In this document: positions 16,693-25,599 of the stretch, piece by piece
Layout: each line of letters begins with the position of its first letter
Position numbering within the stretch: position 1 is the stretch's first letter
Virus record (IMG/VR): IMGVR_UViG_3300025889_000329
Coordinates: 1 to 38,564 of that record
Strand: one strand, 5' to 3'
DNA: 38,564 nucleotides
Source of the DNA: a virus
Position numbers and translations under genes: made by a program
Notes under the pieces: generated by a model
What the model saw: the letters and a program-made list of their open reading frames with translations, nothing else
Database searches by the model: none
What the model was told of the DNA's origin: nothing

Positions 16693-18597
16693 TTAGGAAA
16701 TTTGACTATAATTTAAAACCGCAGCAGAAAATAAATCTAAATCAAAACATTCAGCGAGCTGATTTAAGTGATTTAACTTATTTTGATTAGTTTTAGCTTT
16801 ACCATTTGAATGCAATTCTATAGCAGCAGACCAATTATCTTTATCTTCATTAATAAAGATTTCCTTAGCCATTTCTTCACAAACTTCTTTCTGTTTTTTT
16901 GTTAAACTTCTTTTACTATGCTTCTTTCTAAAAAAAGCTTTTACTTCATCTTCAAGTTTTTGATAATCCTTGAAGCTGTCTGAAACTTTAGTCATTGAAT
17001 AATTAGCAATCGCCGGAGCCTTCTTATTATCTCCTTGAGGGGAAACATTTTTAGTAGACTGAGGGGTTGAAACGCCCGGAGGTCTTCCAGTGTTTATTGG
17101 GGCTCCTCCAGCATTTGGAGTAACGGGAGCGTAGAGCCCTTCTTCTTTCAAATCTTTGAATTTTCTTTGAGATTCTACGGATTCTTCATGATCAGGAAGC
17201 CTACCGTTTTCTATAGCTTGAATTCCTTCTTCAGCCGTCAAAACCCCTAGCTGCATTAACTGAGCTACAACCCTTTGCCAAACTGAAGAATCTTTAATAT
17301 CTATTTCTTCAAAATGAGGAGTAGGGAAATTTTTAAACCCTAAGCTTCTGCATAATCTTTTAACCTCTGGCATTAAGAAGTTGTCAAGGAAAGCCTGTCT
17401 TCCCTGCTCTAATCTTTGCAGAAAAATATTTACTTTAATGCTTGTACTTGAGAACTTCTCTTCGCCAATGAGAATATTGTTTAATCCTTGTTGTATGTCA
17501 GTATTAACAACTTCGTATTTTCTAGGGTCAAGGATTGCAGCAATATTAGGAATGACAAATTCAGCTTTAGTAGTATAATCAGAAACAAGAACTTTTCCAA
17601 CTGACTGGTTCTGGAAAAGAGCTTGCATAGCCTGTATATTTTTTTGATTTACATTAAGAGTTCCATTCTTTAGCTCACTACCCATCGTAATCAGCAGTAC
17701 GGCTTGCTGAGTTGTCCGAGTTAAAGCCATGTCCATTTTTTTCATCTCCTGCTTCCAGTTAATGTCTTCTAGAACAGGGAATCCCATTGGCACAGCAAAT
17801 GGTTCGTAGTCTTGTTTTTTATAAAATACAGCGCTAACCTTATCTACATTAAGGGGTAACGTAATATAAGATCCTGTGCCAGCTAAAGTTTTTTTGCTTA
17901 ATTTCTTTCTATTCTCTTCGCTTAAACTTCTTAATACTTCTCGATCTTCTTCTGTAGTTGGGTTTTTTAATCTTTCTAACTCGTAGTCAGTTAGTATTTT
18001 ATAATAATTGGTGCCGACAAAAGAAATGTTTCCTCCATACTGAATATCAGCAGGATTTAAAACCATGTAGTTAGAAGGCAGTCTTAGGTCTTGCCCAGCT
18101 TCTGCTGCTAAAGATCCAATTTGATTGCCAAACACCTGAGTAATTTTAGGTAAGTCTCCTCTGTCTACTTTATAATCAAATCTATAAGTAAACACATTAC
18201 CAGATCTGTAGTATTCTCTGAAAAATTTATCAGTAAAACTATTTATGTTAATTTTCTTAAATAAAGCGTGAAGAAAATCTCTAGACTTCTTATTGCCCCC
18301 CGTAAAATAAATAGGGCTGCAAGAAAACTCAGTCATTAAATCAATAACATTTCTAAAAGAAGAAAAATTATAGTAAGCCTTCTGACAAAGAATAACAGCG
18401 TCTCTAACATTTAAGGCGCTTTTGTTAGAAACCATATTCGAATACTTGAACGGCACTAGCCCGTATTCAATATTATGAAAACGGTCTGTCCTTTCAATTG
18501 TGCCAGCAATATTCCTTCTTGATTTCAAAGTATCATCGCTACCTGAAGAAGCTGTTGCCATCAAAGGCGTAATATCTTGAATTGTTTTCTTTGTCAT
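16693..18597 (-). CDS. Portal protein
   Basis: The 634-aa product (MTKKTIQDITPLMATASSGS) has the length and layout of a portal: an N-terminal mixed domain with RDAVILCQKAYYNFSSFRNV and VIDLMTEFSCSPIYF, a middle alpha/beta part (residues ~270-400, including NVDKVSAVFYKKQDYEP and IQQGLNNILIGEEKFSSTSI), and a C-terminal helical and disordered Pro/Gly-rich tail (~490-520, GGAPINTGRPPGVSTPQS). Segments such as NILIGE and QQGLNN are typical of SPP1/T4-type portals near the stem. Twelve copies would form the ring through which the terminase packs DNA. It is downstream of terL and upstream of the protease, the classical order. It starts 14 nt after the 294-aa gene's stop. Confidence 0.85.
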   Translation of the reverse strand: MTKKTIQDITPLMATASSGSDDTLKSRRNIAGTIERTDRFHNIEYGLVPFKYSNMVSNKSALNVRDAVILCQKAYYNFSSFRNVIDLMTEFSCSPIYFTGGNKKSRDFLHALFKKININSFTDKFFREYYRSGNVFTYRFDYKVDRGDLPKITQVFGNQIGSLAAEAGQDLRLPSNYMVLNPADIQYGGNISFVGTNYYKILTDYELERLKNPTTEEDREVLRSLSEENRKKLSKKTLAGTGSYITLPLNVDKVSAVFYKKQDYEPFAVPMGFPVLEDINWKQEMKKMDMALTRTTQQAVLLITMGSELKNGTLNVNQKNIQAMQALFQNQSVGKVLVSDYTTKAEFVIPNIAAILDPRKYEVVNTDIQQGLNNILIGEEKFSSTSIKVNIFLQRLEQGRQAFLDNFLMPEVKRLCRSLGFKNFPTPHFEEIDIKDSSVWQRVVAQLMQLGVLTAEEGIQAIENGRLPDHEESVESQRKFKDLKEEGLYAPVTPNAGGAPINTGRPPGVSTPQSTKNVSPQGDNKKAPAIANYSMTKVSDSFKDYQKLEDEVKAFFRKKHSKRSLTKKQKEVCEEMAKEIFINEDKDNWSAAIELHSNGKAKTNQNKLNHLNQLAECFDLDLFSAAVLNYSQIS

Positions 18598-18611
18598 TTT
18601 TTAAATTTCTA

Positions 18612-19496
18612 TTAGACTATTTTTAAAGTTCCGCCGTCACTATAAATAGCTCCTGCCGGTAAACCAGAAGAGCTAGTAGGCAAATTAGGCATAAGTATAG
18701 TTCCGTTTACACCACTAATTACTATAGCTTGACTAGCATTTCTACCTAAAACTAAAGTAGTATTATCAAACATTTCTAAATAAGCTAAACCAGCCGCATC
18801 ATTAACAGCAAATAAACTACTAGAGTTGCTCCCCACCCCAGTCTCCACGAAAGACATAAAAGTACCATTCGAGCCTACTACCGAGACAATGCCTGAACCC
18901 GCTACTAAAGAAATTTCAGTAGGAACGCCAGCTCCACTTATATTTACAGTTGGCGCTGTGATTTCAGAACCAAAAACTTTATCTCCAGTAAAAGTAAAAT
19001 TACTTCCACTAACTATGCTGTTAACAACAGTCGTGCTAGAACTATTACTAATCTCAGTAGATAAATTTCCTGAAACAGTATTTGTATAACTAACTAGATC
19101 TCCACTGGTAGTATTAATCTGAGTGTTAAGGGTTCCACTAGCGGTATTAATACTAGTGTTTAAATTTCCACTTACAGTTCCGACATACCCACTTAAATTA
19201 TCTATGTTTGTACTTAAAGTCGTACCTGTAGTTTCTAGTCTGGTTGATATTGCTCCGCTGACACTATTAGTATAAGAGGTGGCTGCAGAACCTGTTTGAC
19301 TAATACTTGTATTTAAAACTCCTGAGGTGCTCTGAATATCCGTATATAATTCTCCAGAAGTAGTGGAAAGCTCTGTTGTAGTAGCAAAACCAGAAGGGTT
19401 AGTAGATAATGGGTAATAGTTAGAATTACCGACATCTACGATGAAACCGGAAAACTCTGTCTGATCTACTTGCTTCTTACGGATTAAATTGGCCAT
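18612..19496 (-). CDS. Fibre-like structural protein, MANLIR family copy 2
   Basis: The 294-aa product starts MANLIRKKQVDQTEFSGFIV and is homologous at its N-terminus to the 268-aa protein at 11574. Residues ~40-160 are regular Thr/Ser/Gly repeats (TTSGELYTDIQSTSGVLNT, LSTNIDNLSGYVGTVSG) like a trimeric stalk; the C-terminal part contains SSLFAVNDAAGLAYLEMFDN, a phrase also found in the giant fibre (SLMSVNDAAGLPVLEVFADS). The protein is therefore a fibre component although its gene lies between terminase and portal. The odd position suggests gene duplication and movement. It is cotranscribed with terL, 18 nt behind it. Confidence 0.75.
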   Translation of the reverse strand: MANLIRKKQVDQTEFSGFIVDVGNSNYYPLSTNPSGFATTTELSTTSGELYTDIQSTSGVLNTSISQTGSAATSYTNSVSGAISTRLETTGTTLSTNIDNLSGYVGTVSGNLNTSINTASGTLNTQINTTSGDLVSYTNTVSGNLSTEISNSSSTTVVNSIVSGSNFTFTGDKVFGSEITAPTVNISGAGVPTEISLVAGSGIVSVVGSNGTFMSFVETGVGSNSSSLFAVNDAAGLAYLEMFDNTTLVLGRNASQAIVISGVNGTILMPNLPTSSSGLPAGAIYSDGGTLKIV

Positions 19497-19514
19497 ATCC
19501 TCTAAAGAATTACA

Positions 19515-21353
19515 CTAAAACATTACAGGAGTGAAAGTATTTAAATTTTGTTCCACTTTTTGTTGCATTATATCATTATAACATTTAACTCCCCAATTAG
19601 CTAACATAAAGGCTGAGTAATTATCTTTTCGGGCTTTGTTTGCCGAGCTGCCTCTTTTTAGGTGCTGCGGCAAGTCAAAAGATTGCTGCCCTCTGGAAGT
19701 GGTTTTATATTCTACTAAAGCGCATTGCTTTTTAGTTTGATATATGAAGTCGTCTTGATTCTCGATGAAATCTAAAGTCGTCCAATCTTTTTTGCTATCT
19801 ACAAATATGCATTCTTTAGGGAGATTGATTCTAATGGTGTTATCAAAAAACGCTTCGTTGGAACAAGTCCTTGAAGCAAATAAAACTTTCTTGTAATCTA
19901 TACATGCTTGCAAATATTCATTTGCCTTTCGAATAAAATTAGTAGAGAACACTTGGTTAAATGCTATTTTATGTTCCGATAAGTTGTACTGTATTCTAGC
20001 CGACCTTAGTTCATTCTCATACTCAGGGCTATCAGCTTCTGGAGTAAAATTAAGAAGCTTCATATTGATATTAGCTTTCTTAAAAAATTCAGACTGATTA
20101 CAAGTATCAAAGAAAATATCTCCGCCAGCGTTATCACAAATAATCATAACTACATCAAAGTAAGTCATGATATAACTAAAATATTTAACATGATTATTGA
20201 GATTGCCTAATCCAGCATAAGTATGAACTAGCGTACCGATACCAGTCTCTTCATCTAACTCCATGACTGCTATAGCAAAATAGTCAGCGTTTGGACTATC
20301 ACTCATGTTAGGGTCAATCCCAACTACATATTTTTTACCAGCGGTGCCTTTTATTAAAGTGTGGGGATGCTCGTCTTTCAACGTGCATTCTTCCATTTTC
20401 TTAGCACTGAAATAACTGTCAGAACCGTCTGTAAACTGAGCGCAATATTCTCGAAGAAAAGCTGAGTGAGAAGTCCCGCCGCTTTCTGCTTCTTCAATAA
20501 TCGTTTTATCAATCATCTCCGCAGGCAAAGCTTCATAACTTAATTGAGAAACAAAATAAGATGATTCATCTCTTTCGGGAGAAGTAATTTTATTAATCCA
20601 TTCTTGATAAGTTTTATATAGGTTCTCAAAAGTATAACTTGCAGATGATAAAGCTATCATTTTAGAATTGTTTTTGAAAACCATTCTATCTTCCTCTTTC
20701 ATCTTTCCTTCTTTAATAAGAAGGTCTTCCATTTCTCTAACGTCAATACGTCGCTTCATGTCCTGAGGGGCCACTAGGAACGGCATTAAAACGTTTTTGA
20801 TTAATTCCTCAGGTAGCAAAAGAAACTCGTCTAGAACTAGTATATTGGCACGGAAACCACGAATCTTTTCGCCACTCAGAGGGATAGCTCTAATAGATCC
20901 ACCATTTATATCCCATTCATATAAATCGTTTCTTTTACTCTTAGCTCCGAATGCTTGCATTAATAATTCAGCACCTTTACTGTCTACAATTTTTTCTATG
21001 TTGTTGAAGATAGCTCTGGCCGTTCTAAAAGTTGGGCCAGCTATTAAAATTTTTGTTTCTGGTTCAAATATGGTTTGGAGTACACAATACAAACCAGCTA
21101 TAAAAGATTTGCCACAGCCACGACCCCAGACACACATACTGAAGTTTCTATTAAACATCCCTTTAAGAGTCATCTCTTGGTAGGGGGCTAATTTAATTCC
21201 AGTAAGTAAATAAGTAGTGAAGTATAAATTTTGACGAAGAAACTTTGCTAGACTTATTTTTGCAGTTCTATCTTCCAACTCTCCTTTTAGAGATCTAAAG
21301 GTATCGTTAAGATTTGTTAGCTCTCCTTTATATTTATCAGCAGGTTGCCACAT
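19515..21353 (-). CDS. terL: Large terminase subunit (DNA-packaging ATPase/nuclease)
   Basis: The 612-aa protein powers DNA packaging through the portal and cuts the concatemer. The ATPase has a Walker A at residues 77-83 (GRGCGKS) and Walker B at 171-176 (ILVLDEF, catalytic Glu following the Asp), with a likely coupling motif at 232-239 (MIALSSAS). The nuclease domain begins with VVGIDPNMSDSPNADYF, Asp347 as first metal ligand; VVMIICDNAGGD gives Asp407; a third acid lies near the C-terminus. Length and motif spacing match complete terminases. The start is 1 nt past the stop of the ERCC4-type nuclease gene. No intein or frameshift is seen. Confidence 0.95.
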   Translation of the reverse strand: MWQPADKYKGELTNLNDTFRSLKGELEDRTAKISLAKFLRQNLYFTTYLLTGIKLAPYQEMTLKGMFNRNFSMCVWGRGCGKSFIAGLYCVLQTIFEPETKILIAGPTFRTARAIFNNIEKIVDSKGAELLMQAFGAKSKRNDLYEWDINGGSIRAIPLSGEKIRGFRANILVLDEFLLLPEELIKNVLMPFLVAPQDMKRRIDVREMEDLLIKEGKMKEEDRMVFKNNSKMIALSSASYTFENLYKTYQEWINKITSPERDESSYFVSQLSYEALPAEMIDKTIIEEAESGGTSHSAFLREYCAQFTDGSDSYFSAKKMEECTLKDEHPHTLIKGTAGKKYVVGIDPNMSDSPNADYFAIAVMELDEETGIGTLVHTYAGLGNLNNHVKYFSYIMTYFDVVMIICDNAGGDIFFDTCNQSEFFKKANINMKLLNFTPEADSPEYENELRSARIQYNLSEHKIAFNQVFSTNFIRKANEYLQACIDYKKVLFASRTCSNEAFFDNTIRINLPKECIFVDSKKDWTTLDFIENQDDFIYQTKKQCALVEYKTTSRGQQSFDLPQHLKRGSSANKARKDNYSAFMLANWGVKCYNDIMQQKVEQNLNTFTPVMF

Positions 21354-21354
21354 A

Positions 21355-22275
21355 CTATAATAATTTTAAATTATACATTAACTGCAAATCGTATTTTTTA
21401 AATTCGCTTTCGCAGAAAAATATTTTCTTCATTACCCTTACGCTCTCCTCTCTTCCTTTAACAAAAAGAAATTGAATCTCAGGATACTTTTGGATAATCT
21501 CTCTTACATGAAAAAAGATATACTCAGGAGTGACTTGTGTTTTTTTGAATACCTCTTCAACTTTGTTAAAATTCAAACAATCAGATAATGGACTTTCAAC
21601 TAAAACAACTAAATGAGCGTTTGCAGCGATAGCTCTTTCTATCTCTCTACAAAAACGTTCATAGCCACCGCTTAAAGTTCCAATAAAATCTTTTATAGAC
21701 TTTCTTTCTATATAACATTTATTATCGGGATCATTTAAAGCGTAGTCTCCGAATTTCAAACCTCGAACCTCAGTAGGGTAATCTATCTCTAGCGGCTGTT
21801 GCTCTCTAGTATCAATAAATATTTTAAATCCTTTTTTTATTTTAAACTGCAAAGGCTTTGTCGGATACTCGTATTTGTTTTTAAAATTTAATTTCTTACA
21901 AGTGTCGTAGTAGCTTCCTAAAACAGAATTGTAATACGATAACGGCGGGCTAGAAATTGATCTAAGCTCTACCTCTGTGGGCGTATATTCAATTTTATGT
22001 TTTTCTTTTCTTTTTTGTAATAAGTTAAATAAATATTCTTTTTGTTTTTCTTGTGGCTGTGCTTTAAGCCACTTTCTCATGTTATCTTTAGAATTGAAAT
22101 CGTTTGAGAAATAAAAATCTTTACTTTTAAAATAAATAAATTCTCCAGTAAACAAATCTTTTCGAGGTTCGTACTGATAGTAGTAATCCTCCATCTTCAT
22201 TTTGTGAGCTTTTAAATGTGCATGAAGTTTTCTATCTGTCTCGTATTCTTTTTCACACGCTTTACATTTAACCAT
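21355..22275 (-). CDS. ERCC4/XPF-family nuclease with N-terminal C2H2 zinc finger
   Basis: The 306-aa protein joins two domains. Residues 4-24 form a C2H2 finger: Cys4-x2-Cys7-x12-His20-x3-His24. Residues ~150-300 are an ERCC4-type nuclease: FIDTREQQP at ~153-161 and FGDYAL (Gly176-Asp177), then YIERKSIKDF (catalytic E-R-K at ~190-192), the GDxnERKxxxD signature of the XPF/Mus81 family. The family cuts branched or flapped DNA. Just upstream of terL and coupled to the preceding gene by an 8-nt overlap, it may resolve branched replication DNA before packaging, as endonuclease VII does in T4. The motif is seen; the packaging role is inference. Confidence 0.85.
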   Translation of the reverse strand: MVKCKACEKEYETDRKLHAHLKAHKMKMEDYYYQYEPRKDLFTGEFIYFKSKDFYFSNDFNSKDNMRKWLKAQPQEKQKEYLFNLLQKRKEKHKIEYTPTEVELRSISSPPLSYYNSVLGSYYDTCKKLNFKNKYEYPTKPLQFKIKKGFKIFIDTREQQPLEIDYPTEVRGLKFGDYALNDPDNKCYIERKSIKDFIGTLSGGYERFCREIERAIAANAHLVVLVESPLSDCLNFNKVEEVFKKTQVTPEYIFFHVREIIQKYPEIQFLFVKGREESVRVMKKIFFCESEFKKYDLQLMYNLKLL

Positions 22276-23350
22276 CTAATACCTCCTCTTCAGTGAGTCC
22301 AAAAATTCTAGCTTTAACATCATCCATAGAAGAAAGTTTGTTAATCTCAGTTTTCAATACTTCCCTACGCATATCAGCCATCTTAATCATTTCTTTGCGG
22401 CTTTCTTCATCTTTCCACAATTGCACTAAATTTAAAATAGAAGCATTTTCTTTTACTTGTTTTGAAATTCTTTCACTTCTTTTTACTTTTAAATCATTTA
22501 ATAATTTTTGTTGACGGCCTACGCATTGATTGTACTCTGTTCGTGCTGAATTCACTGCTTCGACTAGAGTCATAGGGATCTTTTCTCCTGATTCTAATTC
22601 TATAGCAATTTGTTCCTGCATCGTTTGAATCGTGCGCTGAATATTTGCTGAAATAACAACTTCTGTGCATAAAACAATATATTGATCAACTTCTTCTTGG
22701 GTTAAGTCTGCTTTATCGTATGTATATCTGATAAAACTACTTTCGAATAATTTTTTATCAACTTCACTGGGATAAGTATTGATTTGATGAATAAATCTAT
22801 AAGTATTAAGGTATCCAGACAAAGATTCTAAATTTTTCTCTTGCTGGTTGGTTCTTTGTTTACTAAAAGCGTTAGTAATATACTCGTTAACTCTTGAAGC
22901 TAATTTAGCCACCGATTCCGGTGCTAGATAGGTATCTTCATTACTTCTAGATATAACAGCGGCTACTTCTTTAGATTCTTCCGTAATATTTTTTTTGTAA
23001 GCATCTACTGCCCTGCATTCTTTACTGTTGTTTTTTAATTTATTGTTTTTAAATAAAAGCTTTGCAGTTTCTAAGTTATCTTCTGTTATATTATTTTTTA
23101 TATATTCTTTATTCTCTTCTGAAAGCTCTACTTTTTTAGGTACATATGGACCTTTTATAGTGGCGAGTCCAAAAAATGTTTTAACAGCTTTAAACTCCCT
23201 ACTTCTTTGGGTTAGATTTGGCACACCGGGACAGGCTAGTTTAGTTAAATTAATAAGAGATGCGTAATCTTTATCTTTTCCATTCCAGCTTTGTTTTAGT
23301 AAATCTTTTTGAGCTTGAGAAAGAATTTTATCGACTTCTTCGTTTGTCAT
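22268..23350 (-). CDS. Candidate small terminase subunit or packaging accessory protein
   Basis: The 360-aa, highly helical, charged protein (MTNEEVDKILSQAQKDLLKQ) has an N-terminal region with RSREFKAVKTFFG that could form a DNA-binding helix-turn-helix, a long helical centre with coiled-coil-like spacing (~245-330), and a C-terminus ending GLTEEEVLDG. It lies two genes upstream of terL in the packaging cluster and overlaps the genes on both sides (4 nt with the sigma-like gene's end, 8 nt with the nuclease), so its translation is coupled to theirs. Small terminases are very divergent and this one is longer than most, so the identification rests on position and helical content only. Confidence 0.45.
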   Translation of the reverse strand: MTNEEVDKILSQAQKDLLKQSWNGKDKDYASLINLTKLACPGVPNLTQRSREFKAVKTFFGLATIKGPYVPKKVELSEENKEYIKNNITEDNLETAKLLFKNNKLKNNSKECRAVDAYKKNITEESKEVAAVISRSNEDTYLAPESVAKLASRVNEYITNAFSKQRTNQQEKNLESLSGYLNTYRFIHQINTYPSEVDKKLFESSFIRYTYDKADLTQEEVDQYIVLCTEVVISANIQRTIQTMQEQIAIELESGEKIPMTLVEAVNSARTEYNQCVGRQQKLLNDLKVKRSERISKQVKENASILNLVQLWKDEESRKEMIKMADMRREVLKTEINKLSSMDDVKARIFGLTEEEVLDG

Positions 23351-24015
23351 AACTCTACTTCTCCTTCATAAATAGCTTTTCGAGCTTTAGTTATAATTGA
23401 CTTTTGGATACTCCTTAATTGTTTATTATATCCGTTTTTTATTCTTTTATCTAGAGCCTTACAAGCCTGTTCTTCGGAGTTCTGTTCGATATATAAAAGT
23501 TCATAAACTCGCCATTCTACAGGTTTCAAAATTTTTTTCATAATATTATGCAAACTTTGAGTTGACTTTTCAATATCAACATAGTCTTCTGTAGAATTTG
23601 ACACTTCGTAAGGATGGTCTTCTATAGAAAACGCCATTTTTATATCATAAGCGTTTTTCTTAGTGTTAGTCCAATTGAGAAACAAAGGGCAGCTGCTTAA
23701 ATCTTCCCTATAAATCCTGCAGCTAGATTCACCCATGAAGGCGGCGCACTTTAAACAAGGTCTTGTATAATTACCATAATTATTACGTATTATATTTTTT
23801 ATCTGATTTGATATAATACGATTGACCCAAGGCAGCAAAGGTTTAGAGTTGTCATATAAACTCCATTTTTTATAAATATGAAATTTAATTATCTGCGAGA
23901 CATCATCAAAATCCATCCAGCTTATCGCTGATAACGTCCATTTATGCCTTCTCTTACTTATTTCTGTATCAATTAGATCTATTATAGATTCAAACTGAAT
24001 TTTACGCTTCTTCAT
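23347..24015 (-). CDS. Sigma-factor-like transcription protein with a Cys4 insert
   Basis: The 222-aa protein resembles the phage sigma factors found in large environmental phages. Residues ~28-85 fit sigma region 2: WMDFDDVSQIIKFHIYKKW then LPWVNRIISNQIKNIIRNNY, the helices that bind RNA-polymerase beta-prime and the -10 element. Next comes a likely zinc-binding insert, Cys-x2-Cys-x8-Cys-x9-Cys, starting RPCLKCAAF. The C-terminal part (~150-215: LKPVEWRVYELLYIEQNSEE, then a basic QLRSIQKSIITKARKAIYE) could be a region-4-like helix-turn-helix. It probably replaces host sigma at late promoters of the head and fibre genes, as T4 gp55 does. It overlaps the zinc-ribbon gene by 14 nt and the next gene by 4 nt. 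Confidence 0.7.
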   Translation of the reverse strand: MKKRKIQFESIIDLIDTEISKRRHKWTLSAISWMDFDDVSQIIKFHIYKKWSLYDNSKPLLPWVNRIISNQIKNIIRNNYGNYTRPCLKCAAFMGESSCRIYREDLSSCPLFLNWTNTKKNAYDIKMAFSIEDHPYEVSNSTEDYVDIEKSTQSLHNIMKKILKPVEWRVYELLYIEQNSEEQACKALDKRIKNGYNKQLRSIQKSIITKARKAIYEGEVEL

Positions 24016-24421
24016 CTAGATTTTGTCTGGACGAGTAATAACCCGCTTCCCTTTTAAAGCTCTCCATAAATTCTTTTTGATCTACTGGAGCCACTGACCC
24101 TTCAGACAATTCCGATACGTCTCCTTCTTTTCTAGTTCCGGCTATGTCCCTTAAAGTAGTTTTTCTATTCGGCGCTGGACCAATATCCACATCTAAACTC
24201 GACATAGCTCTAATCTGATCTAGAGACGATTCGTCATCAATTTCGCTTTGGAGCTTTTTAGGTGTAATATTAGGACGAGGAGCAGGGGTTGCTCTTGAAA
24301 ATGCGGTAGAAGCTGCGCTAGTCCTTACATTAGAGAAGCTAGAACCACACTTTGTACAAAAATTGGGTTTTTCATAGGTATAATCAGTACCCGACCCGCA
24401 CTGTTGACAATATACTTTCAT
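24002..24421 (-). CDS. Small zinc-ribbon protein overlapping the sigma-like gene
   Basis: From the ATG at 24421 the 139-aa product begins MKVYCQQCGSG and carries a zinc ribbon, CQQC then CTKC (Cys-x2-Cys-x13-Cys-x2-Cys). The rest is low-complexity, Ser/Ala/Pro-rich then acidic. A longer frame starts at 24463, but it adds an unconserved-looking MNLKSLSF stretch that would run across the divergent gene's start; I chose 24421 because it begins right at the zinc ribbon. The gene overlaps the sigma-like gene's start by 14 nt, so both are made together. A partner or co-activator of the sigma-like protein is a reasonable guess from this coupling, nothing more. Confidence 0.65.
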   Translation of the reverse strand: MKVYCQQCGSGTDYTYEKPNFCTKCGSSFSNVRTSAASTAFSRATPAPRPNITPKKLQSEIDDESSLDQIRAMSSLDVDIGPAPNRKTTLRDIAGTRKEGDVSELSEGSVAPVDQKEFMESFKREAGYYSSRQNLDEEA

Positions 24422-24437
24422 AATATTTATTTTATTT

Positions 24438-24728
24438 ATGAATGATAAAGATTTTAAGTTCAAAACAGACGAGGGCTATAAATATAAAGTAGAAAATCAC
24501 GTTCTACCCCCTGTATTTAAAAGAGCCGCTGGCATCTGTTACGATCCAAAATCCGAAAATCCATTAATTATTATAGATCCTACCCTTTCACCTCGTAGAG
24601 AACTCTCCGTTTCCATCGAAGAATTCGCTCATGCCTTCTTTTTTGAAAAAACAGAAAAGAAAGTACGTAAATTTTCCGCTACCCTTGCTAAATATTTATA
24701 CTCTAGAGGTTGGAGAAAGACCCTTTAA
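24438..24728 (+). CDS. Small protein with metallopeptidase-like EExxHA motif, plus strand
   Basis: This 96-aa frame is the only convincing plus-strand gene in the window. Its second half, ELSVSIEEFAHAFFFEKTEK then KKVRKFSATLAKYLYSRGWR, looks like a short phage family in which a helix with a His near two Glu (EEFAHA) precedes a helical tail; in relatives that I recall the helix reads more like HExxHA of zinc peptidases. Here the first His is replaced by Glu, so catalytic activity is doubtful. It starts only 16 nt from the divergent zinc-ribbon ATG, and its last 33 nt overlap the end of the PhoH gene tail to tail. Function unknown. Confidence 0.65.
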   Translation: MNDKDFKFKTDEGYKYKVENHVLPPVFKRAAGICYDPKSENPLIIIDPTLSPRRELSVSIEEFAHAFFFEKTEKKVRKFSATLAKYLYSRGWRKTL

Positions 24729-25424
24729 CTTAGAGACCATATATTTAACTAATTCACTACGCATTATATCTTCTTCAGTCAAATAAAACGAATAAATCCC
24801 AAACTTTTTACTTTCATCATCATTAAAAAGGCTGCAAAGCTTTTGAAAGCCCCCGGCTTTCCCATTAGTTAAATCAGTTTGATCTGGATCGGCTAATATA
24901 AAACACTTACTAAAATTACCCATTCTAGTCATTAATGTAATAATTTCCTTTTGAGTACAATTCTGCGCTTCATCTAAAATTACAGACTTACAATTCCAGC
25001 TCATCCCTCTTACAAATGACAATGGATGACCCATAATTCTATTCTGCTTATGTAATAACTCTATATCAGCCTTTGTTAACAACTCATCTAACTTATCCGA
25101 AAAAGGTAAATTATAATACTTTAACTTCTCATCAGCATCTCCGGGTAAAAAACCTATCTTTGAATCGGAGCTCTCTACTGGAGACCTAACATATATAATA
25201 TCACTTACCTTCTTATCCCTTATCAAACATAAAGAACAATAAATACTCAAAAGAGTCTTCGAAGACCCAGCGGGGCCAGAAACAAATATAATCTTAGTCT
25301 CCTTATCTAAGCCCAACCTTATAAATTCCTGCTGCTTCTCCGTCCATTTCAAATCCTTAATATTTAATCCAGTTGTTAACTTTCCCCTTTGTGTCACCTT
25401 TGGCGACTTATCTTGCTTTGACAT
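24696..25424 (-). CDS. phoH: PhoH-like P-loop ATPase
   Basis: The 242-aa protein carries Walker A GPAGSSKT at residues 50-57 and Walker B SVILDEAQN at 147-155, plus ADPDQTDL (~178-185, sensor-like), all in the PhoH order. Other family marks are IYVRSPVE and GFLPGDADEK. PhoH-like ATPases/helicases, widespread in marine phages, are related to RNA helicases; their role in infection is unsettled. This is the short type with only the ATPase domain, lacking the PIN domain of PhoH2. ATG at 25424 is preceded by AAAAGG and an A/T-only stretch with TATAAT. It faces the plus-strand gene and overlaps its 3' end by 33 nt. Confidence 0.92.
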   Translation of the reverse strand: MSKQDKSPKVTQRGKLTTGLNIKDLKWTEKQQEFIRLGLDKETKIIFVSGPAGSSKTLLSIYCSLCLIRDKKVSDIIYVRSPVESSDSKIGFLPGDADEKLKYYNLPFSDKLDELLTKADIELLHKQNRIMGHPLSFVRGMSWNCKSVILDEAQNCTQKEIITLMTRMGNFSKCFILADPDQTDLTNGKAGGFQKLCSLFNDDESKKFGIYSFYLTEEDIMRSELVKYMVSKLKGLSPTSRV

Positions 25425-25599
25425 CCTTTTATATTATATATAAATACACAAAAAACCCCAATTATATAATTTATATAAAAAATCACCTTTTTTAACAAAT
25501 AACCCCGACCAAATTTTTAGTTTGCTTTTTTCCGATTTTTTTAAATTACAAAACTTACTTTAAAAAGGGGGTGGGGAGAATGAAGAAAAGCTCCCCCCC

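Noticed and set aside
25437-25446. T4-type late promoter TATAAATA on the plus strand
   Set aside because: It reads away from phoH into gene-free DNA with no plus-strand gene downstream; the region is A/T-only, so the match is expected by chance.
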